The notes under the pieces are model-generated. The model was not told where the DNA came from and searched no databases. It worked only from the letters and a program-made list of their open reading frames with translations. The translations under genes were made by a program, and so were the position numbers. Positions 6,712 through 17,829 of a stretch of 32,449 bases of DNA are shown piece by piece. How positions within the stretch are numbered: the first letter of the stretch is position 1; each line of letters starts with the position of its first letter. Source of the stretch: Hyphomicrobiales bacterium (lineage in GTDB: Bacteria; Pseudomonadota; Alphaproteobacteria; Rhizobiales; Devosiaceae); contig SEEL01000041.1 of assembly GCA_004144345.1 (NCBI GenBank), positions 1-32,449 on the forward strand, written 5' to 3'.

Positions 6712-7323
6712 ATGGGGGACGAATCGAACCTTTCGCCGCTGGCCGCACTTGAGGAGCGGGCTGTTGCCCTTCTCGGTGACCGGTTGATCGAGCGCGGTAT
6801 CGCCTATGGCGAACTGACGCTGTGGCTGCATCGCGAAACCGTCGCCGACGCCGTGCAGTTGCTGCGCGATGCCGAGGGATTCATCTCGATCATCGACGTA
6901 TGTGGTGTCGACTTCCCGGAGCGCGATGAGCGCTTCGAGGTGGTCTACCACCTGCTGAGCCCGACGCTGAATCAGCGCATCCGCCTCAAGGTGCGCACTG
7001 ATGATGAGGCCCTGGTGCCGTCGATCACGCCGCTGTTTCCCGGCGCGCAGTGGTTCGAGCGTGAAGCCTATGACCTCTATGGCATCCAGTTCGTCAATCA
7101 CCCGGATCTCCGCCGCATCCTGACGGACTATGGCTTCGACGGCCACCCGTTGCGCAAGGACTTCCCGACCACGGGCTATGTCGAGGTGCGCTATGACGAG
7201 GAGCGCAAGCGCGTCGTCTATGAGCCGGTGAAGTTGGCGCAGGAATTCCGGCAGTTCGATTATCTGTCACCGTGGGAGGGTACGGATTACGTGTTGCCCG
7301 GCGACGAGAAGGCGAAGAACTAA
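6712..7323 (+). CDS. nuoC: NADH-quinone oxidoreductase subunit C
   Basis: 203 residues, the 30-kDa peripheral subunit, which has no cofactor and packs against NuoD and NuoB. The signature [20 protein letters not shown] is present at about residues 118-137, followed by [17 protein letters not shown] lies 5 bases before the ATG at 6712. It is a separate gene rather than the NuoCD fusion of enterobacteria. The stop overlaps the nuoD start by one base (TAATG). Confidence 0.97.
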   Translation: MGDESNLSPLAALEERAVALLGDRLIERGIAYGELTLWLHRETVADAVQLLRDAEGFISIIDVCGVDFPERDERFEVVYHLLSPTLNQRIRLKVRTDDEALVPSITPLFPGAQWFEREAYDLYGIQFVNHPDLRRILTDYGFDGHPLRKDFPTTGYVEVRYDEERKRVVYEPVKLAQEFRQFDYLSPWEGTDYVLPGDEKAKN

Positions 7324-8513
7324 TGTCTGAAGTCGACGTCAGAAACTTCACCATCAATTTCGGGCCGATCCATCCGTCGGCACATGGTGTGCTACGCCTG
7401 ATCCTTGAGCTCGACGGCGAAGTCGTCGAGCGGGTGGATCCGCATATCGGTCTGCTGCATCGCGGCACCGAAAAGCTTATCGAGAGCAAAACCTACCTGC
7501 AGGCCGTGCCCTATTTCGATCGCCTCGACTATGTCGCGCCGATGAATCAGGAACATGCCTTCTGCCTCGCGGTCGAGAAGCTGCTGGGCCTCGAAGTGCC
7601 GCTGCGTGGTCAGCTGATCAGGGTGCTCTATTCCGAAATCGGGCGCCTCCTCTCGCACGTTCTCAACACCACCACGCAGGCCATGGACTGCGGCGCGCTG
7701 ACGCCGCCGCTCTGGGGCTTCGACGAGCGTGAGAAGCTCATGGTGTTCTATGAGCGTGCGTCTGGCAGCCGCATGCATGCCGCCTACTTCCGTCCGGGTG
7801 GTGTCCATCAGGATCTGCCGCAGGCGCTGGTCGACGATATCTACGCCTTCTGCGATCCGTTCCTGAAGGTGCTCGACAATCTGGAGAGCCTGCTGACCGG
7901 CAACCGCATCTACATGCAGCGCAACGCCGATATCGGTGTGGTGTCGCTGGCCGATGCGTGGAAATGGGGTTTTTCGGGCGTCATGATCCGCGGCTCGGGC
8001 GCCGCCTGGGATCTGCGCAAGGCGCAGCCTTATGAATGCTATGACCGTTTCGACTTCGACATTCCGGTCGGCAAGAACGGCGACTGCTACGATCGCTACC
8101 TCGTCCGTATGGACGAGATGCGTCAGTCGATCCGCATCATGAAGCAGTGCCTCGAGCTGATGAATTCGCCGGAAGGGCAGGGGCCGGTTGCCTCTACCGA
8201 CGGCAAGGTCGTGCCGCCCAAGCGCGCCGAGATGAAGCAATCGATGGAAGCGCTCATCCACCACTTCAAGCTCTACACCGAGGGCTACAAGGTTCCCGCT
8301 GGCGAAGTCTACGCGGCAGTCGAAGCGCCGAAGGGCGAGTTCGGCGTCTACCTCGTCTCCGACGGTACCAACAAGCCGTATCGCTGCAAGATCAGGGCAC
8401 CTGGCTTCGCCCATCTACAGTCTATGGATTTCCTCTGCCGCGGGCACATGCTGGCCGACGTTGCCGCCATCCTCGGCTCGCTTGATATCGTCTTCGGTGA
8501 GGTCGATCGCTGA
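7323..8513 (+). CDS. nuoD: NADH-quinone oxidoreductase subunit D
   Basis: 396 residues, the 49-kDa subunit related to the large subunit of [NiFe] hydrogenases; it forms much of the quinone pocket. The N-terminal [13 protein letters not shown] (14-26) provides the pocket His residues and RLDYVAPM (67-74) the conserved Tyr. The hydrogenase metal ligands are lost, as in all complex I. The C-terminus DIVFGEVDR is the normal family ending. It starts on the last base of the nuoC stop and ends on the first base of the nuoE start (TGATG). Confidence 0.98.
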   Translation: MSEVDVRNFTINFGPIHPSAHGVLRLILELDGEVVERVDPHIGLLHRGTEKLIESKTYLQAVPYFDRLDYVAPMNQEHAFCLAVEKLLGLEVPLRGQLIRVLYSEIGRLLSHVLNTTTQAMDCGALTPPLWGFDEREKLMVFYERASGSRMHAAYFRPGGVHQDLPQALVDDIYAFCDPFLKVLDNLESLLTGNRIYMQRNADIGVVSLADAWKWGFSGVMIRGSGAAWDLRKAQPYECYDRFDFDIPVGKNGDCYDRYLVRMDEMRQSIRIMKQCLELMNSPEGQGPVASTDGKVVPPKRAEMKQSMEALIHHFKLYTEGYKVPAGEVYAAVEAPKGEFGVYLVSDGTNKPYRCKIRAPGFAHLQSMDFLCRGHMLADVAAILGSLDIVFGEVDR

Positions 8514-9484
8514 TGTCTGTCCGTCGCCTCGCCGCTGATGATGTCCAGCCTCAGGGGTTCGCCTTCACGGCGGAGAACCAGACTTGGGCCGAGCAAAAGA
8601 TGGCGCAGTATCCGCCCGGCCGGCAGCAGTCGGCTGTTATCCCGATCCTGTGGCGTGCCCAGGAGCAGGAAGGCTGGGTCACGCGTCCTGCCATCGAGTA
8701 CATCGCCCAGCTTTTGGGTATGGCCTATATCCGCGTGCTCGAAGTCGCGACCTTCTACACGCAGTTCCTGCTCAAGCCGGTCGGTTCCGAGGCGCATATC
8801 ATCGTCTGCGGCACGACGCCGTGCATGCTGCGCGGCGCAGGCGACCTCATCGAGGTCTGCAAGCACAAGATTGCGCACGATCCGCTCGAGATTTCCGCTG
8901 ACGGCAAGCTCAGCTGGGAAGAAGCCGAATGCATGGGCGCCTGCGTCAACGCCCCGATGATCGGCATCGGCAACGACACCTACGAAGATCTTACCGTCGA
9001 GCGCTTCGAAGAGATCGTTGAAACCTTCCGCGCCGGCAAGGGCGACACCATTCCGGTCGGCACGCAGATCAAGCGGCAGAATTCCGGCGCCGAGGGTGGT
9101 TTCACCACGCTGCTCGAGAGGCCGACGGCCGAGCGCACCTACATGCCGTTCCCGCCGCCGCCTCCGCCCGCCCCGCCTGCGGCGCCTGTGACGGCGGCTC
9201 CCGCTGCTGCTGTCGAGCCAACTAACAAGGGCAAGGGCAGTGAGACGGCCACCGAATCCGCGCCCGCCCTCAAGGGGCCGCCGGGTTCACCAAAGGTGAG
9301 CGAGGCGAAGGCCGAGGGCGAGCGCAAGGATGCCAACGCCGAAGCCAAGGCCAATGGCGAGCCGAACAAGGCTATGCGCGAAGACGCCACCGGGGCCGAA
9401 TCCCCGGCCGGCAAGATCGATGGCGGCAAGGCACCCCGCAAGCCGCGCGCCAAGAAGACAACTCCGCCGGAAGGTAGCGCCTGA
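8513..9484 (+). CDS. nuoE: NADH-quinone oxidoreductase subunit E with long C-terminal tail
   Basis: 323 residues. The first 180 or so are the 24-kDa subunit: a helical bundle followed by a thioredoxin-like domain with the [2Fe-2S] cluster N1a, ligated by Cys99, Cys104, Cys140 and Cys144. From about residue 212 the protein becomes low-complexity: a run of Pro, then Ala/Pro, then a Lys/Glu/Ala-rich stretch ending in [12 protein letters not shown]. Homologues such as that of E. coli stop near residue 166. The tail is in frame with no frameshift sign and overlaps the nuoF start by one base, so it is part of the gene. Its role is unknown; it would project from the tip of the peripheral arm near NuoF. 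Confidence 0.96.
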   Translation: MSVRRLAADDVQPQGFAFTAENQTWAEQKMAQYPPGRQQSAVIPILWRAQEQEGWVTRPAIEYIAQLLGMAYIRVLEVATFYTQFLLKPVGSEAHIIVCGTTPCMLRGAGDLIEVCKHKIAHDPLEISADGKLSWEEAECMGACVNAPMIGIGNDTYEDLTVERFEEIVETFRAGKGDTIPVGTQIKRQNSGAEGGFTTLLERPTAERTYMPFPPPPPPAPPAAPVTAAPAAAVEPTNKGKGSETATESAPALKGPPGSPKVSEAKAEGERKDANAEAKANGEPNKAMREDATGAESPAGKIDGGKAPRKPRAKKTTPPEGSA

Positions 9485-10797
9485 TGCTCGCTGACAAAGA
9501 CCGCATCTTCACCAATCTCTACGGCCAGGGCGATTGGGGCCTCGAAGGCGCCAAGGCGCGCGGGGCGTGGCGCGATACCGCGACGTTCATCGAGCGCGGC
9601 CGCGACTGGATCGTCAATGAGGTCAAGGGCTCGGGCCTGCGCGGCCGCGGTGGCGCTGGCTTCCCGACGGCGCTGAAGTGGACCTTTATGCCCAAGGAGG
9701 GCTCCGGCGATCCGCGTCCGAGCCAGCTCCTCGTCAATGCCGACGAGTCCGAGCCCGGTACCTGCAAGGACCGCGAGATCCTGCGTCACGACCCGCACCA
9801 CCTGGTCGAGGGCTGCCTGTTGGCCGGCCGCGCCATGGGTGCCCACATCGCCTACGTCTATATCCGCGGCGAGTTCATCCGCGAGCGCCACCGCTTCGAA
9901 GCCGCTGTCCAGCAGGCCTATGACGCGCGCCTGATCGGCAAGAACAACATCCACGGCTGGGACTTCGACATCGTCGTCCACCACGGCGCCGGCGCGTACA
10001 TCTGCGGCGAAGAGACCGCGTTGATGGAATCGCTCGAAGGCAAGAAGGGCCAACCGCGCCTCAAGCCGCCGTTCCCGGCTGCGATGGGCGTCTATGGCAA
10101 TCCGACCACCGTCAACAACGTCGAATCCATCGCCGTCGTACCCGAAATTCTGCGCCGCGGCGGCGCGTGGTTCGCCGGCATCGGCCGCGCCAACAACACC
10201 GGCACCAAGCTGATGTGTGTGTCGGGCCATGTGAACAAGCCGGCGACGTTCGAAGAAGCCATGGGCATCCCCTTCGAGGAGATGATCGAAAAGCACTGCG
10301 GCGGCATCCGCGGCGGTTGGGACAACCTGCTCGCTGTGATCCCCGGCGGCGCCTCGGTCCCGTGCGTTCCCGGCGAGAAAATCCGCCACGCGCTGATGGA
10401 TTTCGACGGCCTCAAGGAAGCGGGCTCGTCGCTCGGCACCGCCGCTGTGATTGTCATGGACAAGTCCACCGACATCATCCGCGCCATCTGGCGTCTCTCG
10501 GCCTTCTACAAGCATGAGAGCTGCGGCCAGTGCACGCCGTGCCGCGAAGGCACTGGCTGGATGATGCGCGTCATGGAGCGCATGGTCGAAGGCCGCGCAC
10601 AGAAGCGCGAGATCGACATGCTGTTCGAAGTCACCAAGCAGGTCGAGGGCCACACCATCTGTGCGCTCGGCGACGCCGCCGCATGGCCGATCCAGGGGCT
10701 GATCCGCAACTTCCGCCATGTGATGGAAGAGCGGATCGACAGCTACACCTACCGTTCCGACAATGACGACGCTGTGCCGTCGATCGCTGCGGAGTGA
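9484..10797 (+). CDS. nuoF: NADH-quinone oxidoreductase subunit F
   Basis: 437 residues, the 51-kDa subunit where NADH binds, reduces FMN and delivers electrons to cluster N3. The glycine-rich [12 protein letters not shown] (51-62) and the NADESEPGT stretch bind FMN, with [14 protein letters not shown] further on. Cluster N3 ligands are Cys347, Cys350 and Cys353 in [12 protein letters not shown] plus Cys393 in TICALGDA. Length and motifs are complete. It starts on the last base of the nuoE stop (TGATG). Confidence 0.98.
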   Translation: MLADKDRIFTNLYGQGDWGLEGAKARGAWRDTATFIERGRDWIVNEVKGSGLRGRGGAGFPTALKWTFMPKEGSGDPRPSQLLVNADESEPGTCKDREILRHDPHHLVEGCLLAGRAMGAHIAYVYIRGEFIRERHRFEAAVQQAYDARLIGKNNIHGWDFDIVVHHGAGAYICGEETALMESLEGKKGQPRLKPPFPAAMGVYGNPTTVNNVESIAVVPEILRRGGAWFAGIGRANNTGTKLMCVSGHVNKPATFEEAMGIPFEEMIEKHCGGIRGGWDNLLAVIPGGASVPCVPGEKIRHALMDFDGLKEAGSSLGTAAVIVMDKSTDIIRAIWRLSAFYKHESCGQCTPCREGTGWMMRVMERMVEGRAQKREIDMLFEVTKQVEGHTICALGDAAAWPIQGLIRNFRHVMEERIDSYTYRSDNDDAVPSIAAE

Positions 10798-10799
10798 CG

Positions 10800-11093
10800 A
10801 TGATCGCGAACCCCGCCAAATCGCCAGCCAAAGCCGCCCGCGCTGTCCTGACCTTTGGTCTGGTGGTGATCGCGGCCGCGCTGGTTTGGTGGTTGGCCTA
10901 TTACAGCCAGTACAACGGGCTCAGCGATCTCGGCGCCAAGTTCGCCTGTTTCTCCAACGATGCCCCGGAGTGCGGCATCGTTCAGTCTCTCATCGGCTCT
11001 TCGGCCATCCCCGTGTACTCGCCCATGTTGCTGTGGGCCGGCCTCGTGGTGTCGCTGGTTGGGCTCTATCTGACGCGCCGGCATAAGGCATAG
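10800..11093 (+). CDS. Small two-helix membrane protein inside the nuo operon
   Basis: 97 residues from the ATG at 10800, with GGAG 5 bases upstream inside the nuoF stop region; an in-frame GTG at 10794 would add two residues. Two hydrophobic segments are clear, about 15-35 and 73-92. Basic residues flank both outer ends (KAAR before the first, RRHK after the second), so both ends should lie in the cytoplasm. The loop between them, about 37 residues, should face the periplasm. It contains two Cys (50 and 58) that could form a disulfide. I do not recognise a named family. It sits 2 bases after nuoF and 4 before nuoG, so it is co-expressed with complex I. An assembly or accessory role is inferred from location only. 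Confidence 0.7.
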   Translation: MIANPAKSPAKAARAVLTFGLVVIAAALVWWLAYYSQYNGLSDLGAKFACFSNDAPECGIVQSLIGSSAIPVYSPMLLWAGLVVSLVGLYLTRRHKA

Positions 11094-11097
11094 CGGA

Positions 11098-13212
11098 ATG
11101 GCCAATATCAAAGTCGACGGTAAGCTCGTTGAGGTCCCCGACTACTTCACGCTGATGCAGGCAGCGGAAGCGGCGGGAGCCGAGATTCCGCGCTTCTGCT
11201 ATCATGAGCGCCTGTCGGTCGCCGGCAATTGCCGCATGTGCCTCGTCGAAGTTAAGGGCGGGCCGCCGAAGCCGCAGGCGTCGTGCGCCATGTCGGTCAA
11301 GGACCTCCGTCCGGGCCCGAACGGCGAGCCGCCGGAAATGTTCACCAACACGCCGATGGTCAAGAAGGCCCGCGAAGGCGTGATGGAGTTCTTGCTGATC
11401 AACCATCCGCTCGATTGCCCGATCTGCGATCAGGGCGGCGAGTGCGATCTGCAGGACCAGGCGATGGCCTATGGCGTGGATACGTCCCGCTATGCCGAGA
11501 ACAAGCGCGCCGTCGAGGACAAATACCTCGGCCCGATCGTCAAGACGTCGATGAACCGCTGCATCCACTGCACGCGCTGCGTCCGTTTCACCACGGAAGT
11601 TGCTGGTGTCGCGCAGATGGGCCTCATCGGCCGTGGCGAAGACGCCGAGATCACCACCTATCTCGAGCAAGCGCTGTCGAGCGAACTTTCGGGCAACGTG
11701 GTCGACCTCTGCCCGGTCGGCGCGCTGACCAGCAAGCCGTATGCCTTCCAGGCCCGTCCGTGGGAACTGGTCAAGACCGAGTCCATCGACGTGATGGATG
11801 CGGTCGGCTCGGCCATCCGCGTCGACAGCCGGGGTCGCGAAGTCATGCGCATCCTGCCGCGCGTCAACGATGCGGTGAACGAGGAATGGATCTCCGACAA
11901 GACCCGTCACGTCTGGGATGGCCTCAAGTCGCAGCGTCTCGATCGCCCCTATGTGCGCAACAAGTCCGGCAAGCTGCAGCCCGCCTCGTGGGATGAAGCC
12001 TTCGCTGCCATTGCCAAGGCCATCAAGGCGTCCGGCATGGGCAACAAGGTTGGCGCCATTGCCGGCGATCTCGCTTCCGTCGAGGACATGTACGCGCTCA
12101 AGGCGCTGATGACCGCGATGGGGTCGGGCATGACGGACGTTCGCCCGGCTATGTCGGGCATCGACCCCTCGATGCCGCGCTCGGCTTACCTCTTCAACGC
12201 GACCATCGCCGGCATCGAAGATGCTGACGCCATCCTGATCGTGGGTTCGAACCCGCGCAAGGAAGCGCCGGTGCTCAATGCCCGTATTCGCAAGGCATGG
12301 CGTGCCAAGGGCATGCCAATCGGTGTCATCGGCGACAATGCCGATCTCACCTACGGCTATGACTATCTGGGCAACGACATTGCCGACCTCGCCAAGGTCG
12401 CAGCAGGGCAGGGTTTTGGCGAAAAGCTGAAGGCCGCCAAGAAGCCGCTGGTGATCGTCGGCGAAGGCGCCGTCTCGCATGGCGCCGCGTGGAACAAGCA
12501 GATCGGCCGCGACGTCATCGCCCTCGCCAGCAAGGCAGCGACGATGGGCGCCGACATCGCCGAAGGCTGGAACGGCTATGCCTTCCTCCACAATGCGGCG
12601 TCGCGTGTCGGCGGCATCGACATCGGCTTTGTGCCGCATGACGGCGGCGTCTGCTCGGCCGATCAGGTCAAGCTCGCCGGCAAGGACGAACTCGACGTTC
12701 TGTTCCTCCTCGGCGCCGACGAATACGATACCAAGGCCATGGGCAAGGCGTTCGTCGTCTATGTCGGGACGCATGGCGACAAGGGCGCGCACCGCGCCGA
12801 CGTCATCCTGCCGACCGCCGCCTATACCGAGAAATCGGGCACCTACGTCAATACCGAGGGCAGGGTGCAGATCGCGGAGCGCGCTGTGTTCCCGCCGGGT
12901 GAGGCGAAGGAGGACTGGGCGATCTTCCGCGCGCTGAGCGCCGTGCTCGGCATGCCACTGCCCTTCAACTCGCTGCGCGCTCTCCGCGCCGCTATCTATG
13001 CCGAGTTCCCGCATCTCGCGCAGATCGACCAGATCGTGCCGGGCGCCCTCGACGGCATCCGCGACCTGGCCGGTCGCGCGACCAAGACCGAGACGGCCGT
13101 GCTGACCTCGCCGATCACCGATTTCTACATGACCAACTCCATCGCCCGTGCCTCGGCCATCATGGCCGAATGCTCGCAGATGCAGGCCGGTCTCAAGCAG
13201 GCGGCGGAGTAA
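11098..13212 (+). CDS. nuoG: NADH-quinone oxidoreductase subunit G
   Basis: 704 residues, the 75-kDa subunit. The N-terminal ferredoxin domain holds [2Fe-2S] N1b (Cys34, Cys45, Cys48, Cys63). Next is the His-ligated N5 site (His103, Cys107, Cys110, Cys116), then N4 (Cys155, Cys158, Cys161, Cys205). The rest is the molybdopterin-oxidoreductase-like domain, which no longer binds a cofactor. I see no extra N7 Cys set, consistent with the mitochondrial/alphaproteobacterial form. The start at 11098 lies 4 bases after the small membrane protein; nuoH follows 2 bases after its stop. Confidence 0.98.
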   Translation: MANIKVDGKLVEVPDYFTLMQAAEAAGAEIPRFCYHERLSVAGNCRMCLVEVKGGPPKPQASCAMSVKDLRPGPNGEPPEMFTNTPMVKKAREGVMEFLLINHPLDCPICDQGGECDLQDQAMAYGVDTSRYAENKRAVEDKYLGPIVKTSMNRCIHCTRCVRFTTEVAGVAQMGLIGRGEDAEITTYLEQALSSELSGNVVDLCPVGALTSKPYAFQARPWELVKTESIDVMDAVGSAIRVDSRGREVMRILPRVNDAVNEEWISDKTRHVWDGLKSQRLDRPYVRNKSGKLQPASWDEAFAAIAKAIKASGMGNKVGAIAGDLASVEDMYALKALMTAMGSGMTDVRPAMSGIDPSMPRSAYLFNATIAGIEDADAILIVGSNPRKEAPVLNARIRKAWRAKGMPIGVIGDNADLTYGYDYLGNDIADLAKVAAGQGFGEKLKAAKKPLVIVGEGAVSHGAAWNKQIGRDVIALASKAATMGADIAEGWNGYAFLHNAASRVGGIDIGFVPHDGGVCSADQVKLAGKDELDVLFLLGADEYDTKAMGKAFVVYVGTHGDKGAHRADVILPTAAYTEKSGTYVNTEGRVQIAERAVFPPGEAKEDWAIFRALSAVLGMPLPFNSLRALRAAIYAEFPHLAQIDQIVPGALDGIRDLAGRATKTETAVLTSPITDFYMTNSIARASAIMAECSQMQAGLKQAAE

Positions 13213-13214
13213 AG

Positions 13215-14312
13215 ATGGACTTCATCGTCGCAGCGCTGGACTACCTTCTCGGCATCCCCTTCCTCGGTTGGGGAACGCAGATCGGCTTCATCTACAAGGG
13301 GCTCGGCTTCCTCGTCGCCCTGCTGGTGTTCACCGCCTACATCCTGCTCGCCGACCGCAAGGTCTGGGCCGCAGTGCAGCAGCGCCGCGGACCCAACGTC
13401 GTCGGGCCGCTCGGCCTGCTGCAGTCCTTTGCGGATCTGCTGAAATTTGTCTTTAAGGAACCGATCATCCCGGCCAGTTCCGACAAGGTGCTGTTCCTGC
13501 TCGCGCCGGTTATCACTTCGGTACTGGCGCTCTCGGCCTGGGCAGTGATTCCGATCGACCACGGCTGGGCGCTCGCGAACCTCAATGTCGGCATTCTCTA
13601 CATCTTCGCCATTTCATCGCTTGGCGTTTATGGCGTGATCATCGGCGGCTGGGCGTCCAACTCCAAATACGCCTTCCTGGGCGCGCTCCGTTCTGCCGCG
13701 CAGATGGTGAGCTACGAAGTCTCGATCGGCCTCGTCATCATCACTGTGTTGCTCTGCGTCGGTTCGCTGAACCTGACAGACATCGTCCTCGCGCAGGCGC
13801 AGATGGGACTTGCCCACATGCTCGGCGTGCCGTGGCTGACCTTCCTCAACTGGTTCTGGCTGCCGCTGTTCCCGATGTTCGTGGTGTTCTTCATCTCGGC
13901 GCTCGCCGAGACGAACCGCCCGCCCTTCGATCTGCCCGAAGGCGAGTCCGAACTCGTCGCTGGCTTCATGGTCGAGTACTCCTCGACGCCGTATCTGCTG
14001 TTCATGCTAGGCGAGTACATCTCGATTCAGGTCATGTGCGCCATGACGGTGATCCTGTTCCTCGGCGGCTGGGCGGCCCCGATCGACCTGCCGCCCTTCA
14101 CCTGGATCCCGGGCTTCATCTGGTTCATCCTGAAAGTCTGCCTGGTGTTCTTCATGTTCGCGATGGTGAAGGCCTTTGTGCCCCGCTACCGCTATGACCA
14201 GCTCATGCGGATCGGCTGGAAGACCTTCCTGCCGCTGTCATTGTTCATGGTCGTTCTCGTTGCCGGTGTGCTGCAGTTCACCGGCTGGGGCTGGCACGGA
14301 GGGGCCATGTGA
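13215..14312 (+). CDS. nuoH: NADH-quinone oxidoreductase subunit H
   Basis: 365 residues with eight or so membrane helices (ND1). It forms the membrane side of the quinone tunnel. The conserved acidic loop [20 protein letters not shown] at about residues 229-248 is present. The start at 13215 ([12 protein letters not shown]) is 2 bases after nuoG with GGAG upstream. An earlier in-frame ATG at 13170 lies inside nuoG and was not used. The stop overlaps the nuoI start (TGATG). Confidence 0.97.
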   Translation: MDFIVAALDYLLGIPFLGWGTQIGFIYKGLGFLVALLVFTAYILLADRKVWAAVQQRRGPNVVGPLGLLQSFADLLKFVFKEPIIPASSDKVLFLLAPVITSVLALSAWAVIPIDHGWALANLNVGILYIFAISSLGVYGVIIGGWASNSKYAFLGALRSAAQMVSYEVSIGLVIITVLLCVGSLNLTDIVLAQAQMGLAHMLGVPWLTFLNWFWLPLFPMFVVFFISALAETNRPPFDLPEGESELVAGFMVEYSSTPYLLFMLGEYISIQVMCAMTVILFLGGWAAPIDLPPFTWIPGFIWFILKVCLVFFMFAMVKAFVPRYRYDQLMRIGWKTFLPLSLFMVVLVAGVLQFTGWGWHGGAM

Positions 14313-14800
14313 TGGGCTTTGTCCGCGTACTCAACGGTCTGCTGTTGCGGGAATTCGTCGGCGCCTTCTTCCTGTCGATGAAGTATTTCTTCGCCCCCAA
14401 GAAGACCATCAACTACCCCTTCGAGAAAATGCCGTATTCGCCGCGCTTCCGCGGCGAGCACGCGCTGCGTCGCTACCCGAACGGGGAAGAGCGCTGCATT
14501 GCCTGCAAGCTGTGCGAAGCGATCTGCCCGGCGCAGGCCATCACGATCGAGGCCGGCCCGCGCCAGAACGACGGCACTCGCCGTACGGTGCGCTACGACA
14601 TCGACATGGTGAAGTGCATCTATTGCGGCATGTGCCAGGAGGCCTGCCCGGTCGATGCCATCGTCGAGGGACCGAATTTCGAGTTCGCTACCGAGACGCG
14701 CGAAGAGCTCTACTTCAACAAGGAGCGGCTGCTTGCCAATGGCGATCGCTGGGAGCGCGAGATCGCGCGCAACATCGCGCAAGACGCGCCGTACCGGTGA
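14312..14800 (+). CDS. nuoI: NADH-quinone oxidoreductase subunit I
   Basis: 162 residues, the 23-kDa ferredoxin-like subunit with two [4Fe-4S] clusters, N6a and N6b. Both CxxCxxCxxxCP motifs are present: Cys62/65/68/72 in [12 protein letters not shown] and Cys102/105/108/112 in [12 protein letters not shown]. An amphipathic N-terminal helix lies along the membrane. ATG at 14312 overlaps the nuoH stop by one base. A GTG one codon earlier is an equal alternative, with GGAGGGG shortly upstream serving either. Confidence 0.97.
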   Translation: MGFVRVLNGLLLREFVGAFFLSMKYFFAPKKTINYPFEKMPYSPRFRGEHALRRYPNGEERCIACKLCEAICPAQAITIEAGPRQNDGTRRTVRYDIDMVKCIYCGMCQEACPVDAIVEGPNFEFATETREELYFNKERLLANGDRWEREIARNIAQDAPYR

Positions 14801-14806
14801 GCTGAC

Positions 14807-15415
14807 ATGACCTTGCCCCTGTTTTTCTTCTACGTGTTCTCGGTCATCGCGGTGGCCTCGGCCTTTATGGTGATCGCCGCCCGCAATCCCGTGCACGCCG
14901 TGCTGTTCCTGATCCTCACCTTCGTCAATGCGGCAGGGCTGTTCATGCTCGCCGGCGCCGAGTTCCTCGCGCTGATCCTGATCGTGGTCTATGTCGGCGC
15001 CGTCGCGGTGCTGTTCCTGTTCGTGACCATGATGCTCGACGTCGACTTCGCGTCGCTGCGTTCGGGCATGCTCGCCTACGCGCCCATCGGCATCGTGGTT
15101 GGAGCGATCCTCCTCATCGAACTGCTGCTGGTCGGCGGCAGCTACATGTTGGCGCCAAGCCTGACCGGCACGGGGGCAGTACCCATCGACCTCAGTCTCG
15201 ACAACACGCGCCAGCTCGGCGAAGTGCTCTACACGCGCTACGTCTTCCTGTTCCAGGGTGCTGGCGCCGTGCTGCTGGTCGCCATGATCGGCGCCATCGT
15301 GCTGACCCTCCGCCACAAGCCCAACGTCAAGCGGCAGGATGTCGGCAAGCAGACTTCGCGCAAGCGCAGCGAGGCCACCGAACTCGTCAAAGTCAAATCG
15401 GGGCAGGGGCTCTAA
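14807..15415 (+). CDS. nuoJ: NADH-quinone oxidoreductase subunit J
   Basis: 202 residues, five membrane helices (ND6). The third helix stretch [20 protein letters not shown], at about residues 57-76, is the conserved ND6 signature with the flexible Tyr-Val-Gly bulge. The C-terminal 30 or so residues are basic and cytoplasmic, ending with several Lys/Arg. It lies 6 bases after nuoI and 1 base before nuoK. Confidence 0.96.
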   Translation: MTLPLFFFYVFSVIAVASAFMVIAARNPVHAVLFLILTFVNAAGLFMLAGAEFLALILIVVYVGAVAVLFLFVTMMLDVDFASLRSGMLAYAPIGIVVGAILLIELLLVGGSYMLAPSLTGTGAVPIDLSLDNTRQLGEVLYTRYVFLFQGAGAVLLVAMIGAIVLTLRHKPNVKRQDVGKQTSRKRSEATELVKVKSGQGL

Positions 15416-15416
15416 C

Positions 15417-15737
15417 ATGCTGGAAGCCGCCGGAATTGGCATTGGCCACTACCTGACCGTCGGGGCGATCCTGTTCACGCTGGGCGTGTTCGGCATCTTC
15501 ATCAACCTCAAGAACATCATCGTCATCCTGATGTCGATCGAACTGATCCTGCTCGCGGTGAACCTCAACTTCGTGGCGTTCTCGGCCCAACTGGGTGATC
15601 TGGCAGGGCAGGTCTTTGCCCTTCTGATCCTCACCGTGGCCGCCGCCGAGGCCGCCATCGGCCTTGCCATCCTCGTCATCTTCTATCGCAACCGCGGCAC
15701 CATCGCGGTCGAAGACGTCAACTCGCTGAAGGGCTGA
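15417..15737 (+). CDS. nuoK: NADH-quinone oxidoreductase subunit K
   Basis: 106 residues, three membrane helices (ND4L). The two membrane-buried Glu needed for proton pumping are present as Glu42 ([11 protein letters not shown]) and Glu78 (AAAEAAIGL). The start at 15417 directly follows the nuoJ stop. An upstream in-frame ATG inside nuoJ was rejected because it would add a basic, non-membrane extension. Confidence 0.96.
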   Translation: MLEAAGIGIGHYLTVGAILFTLGVFGIFINLKNIIVILMSIELILLAVNLNFVAFSAQLGDLAGQVFALLILTVAAAEAAIGLAILVIFYRNRGTIAVEDVNSLKG

Positions 15738-15741
15738 CCAA

Positions 15742-17829
15742 TTGATCCAGGCGATCGTATTCTTTCCGCTGATCGGCGCCCTCATCGCGGGGCTGCTTGG
15801 CCGTATCATCGGCCACCGCACGGCGGAGTTCGTGACGACCGGCCTGTTGATCGTTGCGGCAGTGCTGAGCTGGGTCGTGTTCGCCGGCTACTGGTTTGCG
15901 CCGGAAGCGGCCGAGGGGGCAGGGCACGCCGAGGCGACGAAGGTGGTTGTGCTCGAGTGGATCCATTCGGGTCCGCTGGCGCTCGACTGGGTGCTCCGCG
16001 TCGATACGCTGACTGCGATCATGCTTGTCGTGGTGACGACTGTTTCGAGCCTCGTCCACGTCTATTCCATTGGCTATATGGCCGAGGATCCGCACCGCTC
16101 GCGCTTCTTCGCCTATCTGTCGCTCTTTACCTTCGCCATGCTGATGCTGGTGACGGCCGACAACTTCCTCCAGATGTTCTTCGGCTGGGAAGGCGTGGGT
16201 CTCGCCTCCTACCTCCTGATCGGCTTCTGGTACCAGCGCCCCTCGGCGAATGCTGCGGCAATGAAAGCGTTCGTGGTCAACCGCGTCGGCGATTTCGGCT
16301 TCGCGCTGGGCATTTTCGGCGCCTTCATGGTGCTCGGCCAGCTCGATTTCGACGGCGCTTTCCATGCTGTCGAAGGGGCTACGGGCACGTCGATCCGGTT
16401 CCTCAGCTGGGACCTCGACGCAATGACGGTGATCTGCCTGCTGCTGTTCATGGGCGCCATGGGCAAGTCGGCGCAGTTCCTTCTCCACACCTGGCTGCCG
16501 GACGCGATGGAAGGCCCGACGCCAGTGTCAGCGCTAATCCACGCCGCCACCATGGTCACGGCGGGCGTCTTCATGGTCGCGCGCCTGTCGCCGATGTTCG
16601 AAGCCGCGCCCATCGCTATGAACGTCGTGTTCGTGGTTGGTGCCATCACGGCGTTCTTTGCGGCGACGGTGGGTCTCGTCCAGAACGACATCAAGCGCGT
16701 CATCGCCTATTCCACCTGTTCGCAGCTCGGCTACATGTTTGTGGCGCTCGGCGCCGGCATGTTCTCGGCTGGCATCTTTCACCTGTTCACCCACGCCTTC
16801 TTCAAGGCGCTGCTGTTCCTGGGGGCGGGCTCGGTGATCCACGCGATGCACCATGAGCAGGACATGCGGAACATGGGTGGGCTCAGGAAGAAGATCCCGT
16901 TCACCTACGCCATGATGCTCATCGGCACGCTGGCGCTTACCGGCGTCGGCATCCCGGGCACCTCGATCGGCTTTGCCGGCTTCTTCTCCAAGGACGCCAT
17001 CATCGAGACGGCCTATGCAGTCGGTGGCAATCTCGGCAATTTCGGTTTCTGGATGCTGGTCATCGCGGCCATGTTCACCAGTTTCTACTCGTGGCGCCTG
17101 GTCCATCTGACCTTCCATGGCACACCGCGTCCGGCGCCTGCCGCCCATGCGCCCGATGCGCATGCGGCCCATGGCCATGACGATCATGCGCAGCCGGATC
17201 TGCTGAGCCATGTGCATGACGACGATCATGACCACGCCCATGGCTCGGCCTACGACAATGCGCATGAGAGCCCGCGCGTCATGCTGGTGCCGCTGCTCAT
17301 CCTCGCCGTTGGTGCCGTGCTGGCCGGCGTCGTGTTTCTCGACCTGTTCTTCGGCCATGCCGAGCATATCGAGCACTTCTTTGGCGGCTCGGTTGTCGTC
17401 AGCGAGGCGCTGGTCGATGCCGCGCACCATGTCCCAACCTGGGTGAAATGGTCGCCCTTCCTCGCCATGCTCATCGGCTTTGGCGCCGCCTGGTACATGT
17501 ACATGGTGGACAAGGGCATGCCGGCGCGCATCGCCGCTACCAATCCGGGTCTCTACCGGTTCCTGCTCAACAAGTGGTACTTCGACGAGCTCTACGACCG
17601 GATCTTCGTGCGCCCCTCGCTCTATATCGGCCGGGCCCTCTGGAAGGGCTTTGACGACTGGCTGATCGACCAGACGCTGGTCGAAGGGCTCGGCGCCCGC
17701 GTCAAGGACGTCACCGCCCGCGTGGTGAAGCTGCAGTCGGGCTACCTCTACCACTATGCCTTCGTCATGCTGATCGGGATTGCGCTGCTGCTCACCTGGG
17801 TCATCACGACCGGAGGGCTGCTCGGATGA
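15742..17829 (+). CDS. nuoL: NADH-quinone oxidoreductase subunit L
   Basis: 695 residues, the distal antiporter-like pump subunit (ND5) with the long lateral helix at the C-terminus. The pump lysine is Lys242 in MGKSAQF, followed by [20 protein letters not shown], and Glu in the [12 protein letters not shown] helix. The start is TTG at 15742, 4 bases after nuoK; no ATG fits before the first helix. Between two membrane segments, residues about 459-505, lies a loop with 11 His and 8 Asp within roughly 44 residues (17140-17270), more than in typical homologues. The last four bases overlap the nuoM start (ATGA). Confidence 0.97.
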   Translation: MIQAIVFFPLIGALIAGLLGRIIGHRTAEFVTTGLLIVAAVLSWVVFAGYWFAPEAAEGAGHAEATKVVVLEWIHSGPLALDWVLRVDTLTAIMLVVVTTVSSLVHVYSIGYMAEDPHRSRFFAYLSLFTFAMLMLVTADNFLQMFFGWEGVGLASYLLIGFWYQRPSANAAAMKAFVVNRVGDFGFALGIFGAFMVLGQLDFDGAFHAVEGATGTSIRFLSWDLDAMTVICLLLFMGAMGKSAQFLLHTWLPDAMEGPTPVSALIHAATMVTAGVFMVARLSPMFEAAPIAMNVVFVVGAITAFFAATVGLVQNDIKRVIAYSTCSQLGYMFVALGAGMFSAGIFHLFTHAFFKALLFLGAGSVIHAMHHEQDMRNMGGLRKKIPFTYAMMLIGTLALTGVGIPGTSIGFAGFFSKDAIIETAYAVGGNLGNFGFWMLVIAAMFTSFYSWRLVHLTFHGTPRPAPAAHAPDAHAAHGHDDHAQPDLLSHVHDDDHDHAHGSAYDNAHESPRVMLVPLLILAVGAVLAGVVFLDLFFGHAEHIEHFFGGSVVVSEALVDAAHHVPTWVKWSPFLAMLIGFGAAWYMYMVDKGMPARIAATNPGLYRFLLNKWYFDELYDRIFVRPSLYIGRALWKGFDDWLIDQTLVEGLGARVKDVTARVVKLQSGYLYHYAFVMLIGIALLLTWVITTGGLLG

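Noticed and set aside
9139-10719. A 526-codon minus-strand frame opposite nuoE/nuoF
   Set aside because: Shadow frame; it includes the antisense of the NuoE proline run as poly-Gly.
10990-13014. A 674-codon minus-strand frame opposite nuoG
   Set aside because: The plus strand encodes all NuoG cluster ligands; the antisense product has only low-complexity charged composition.
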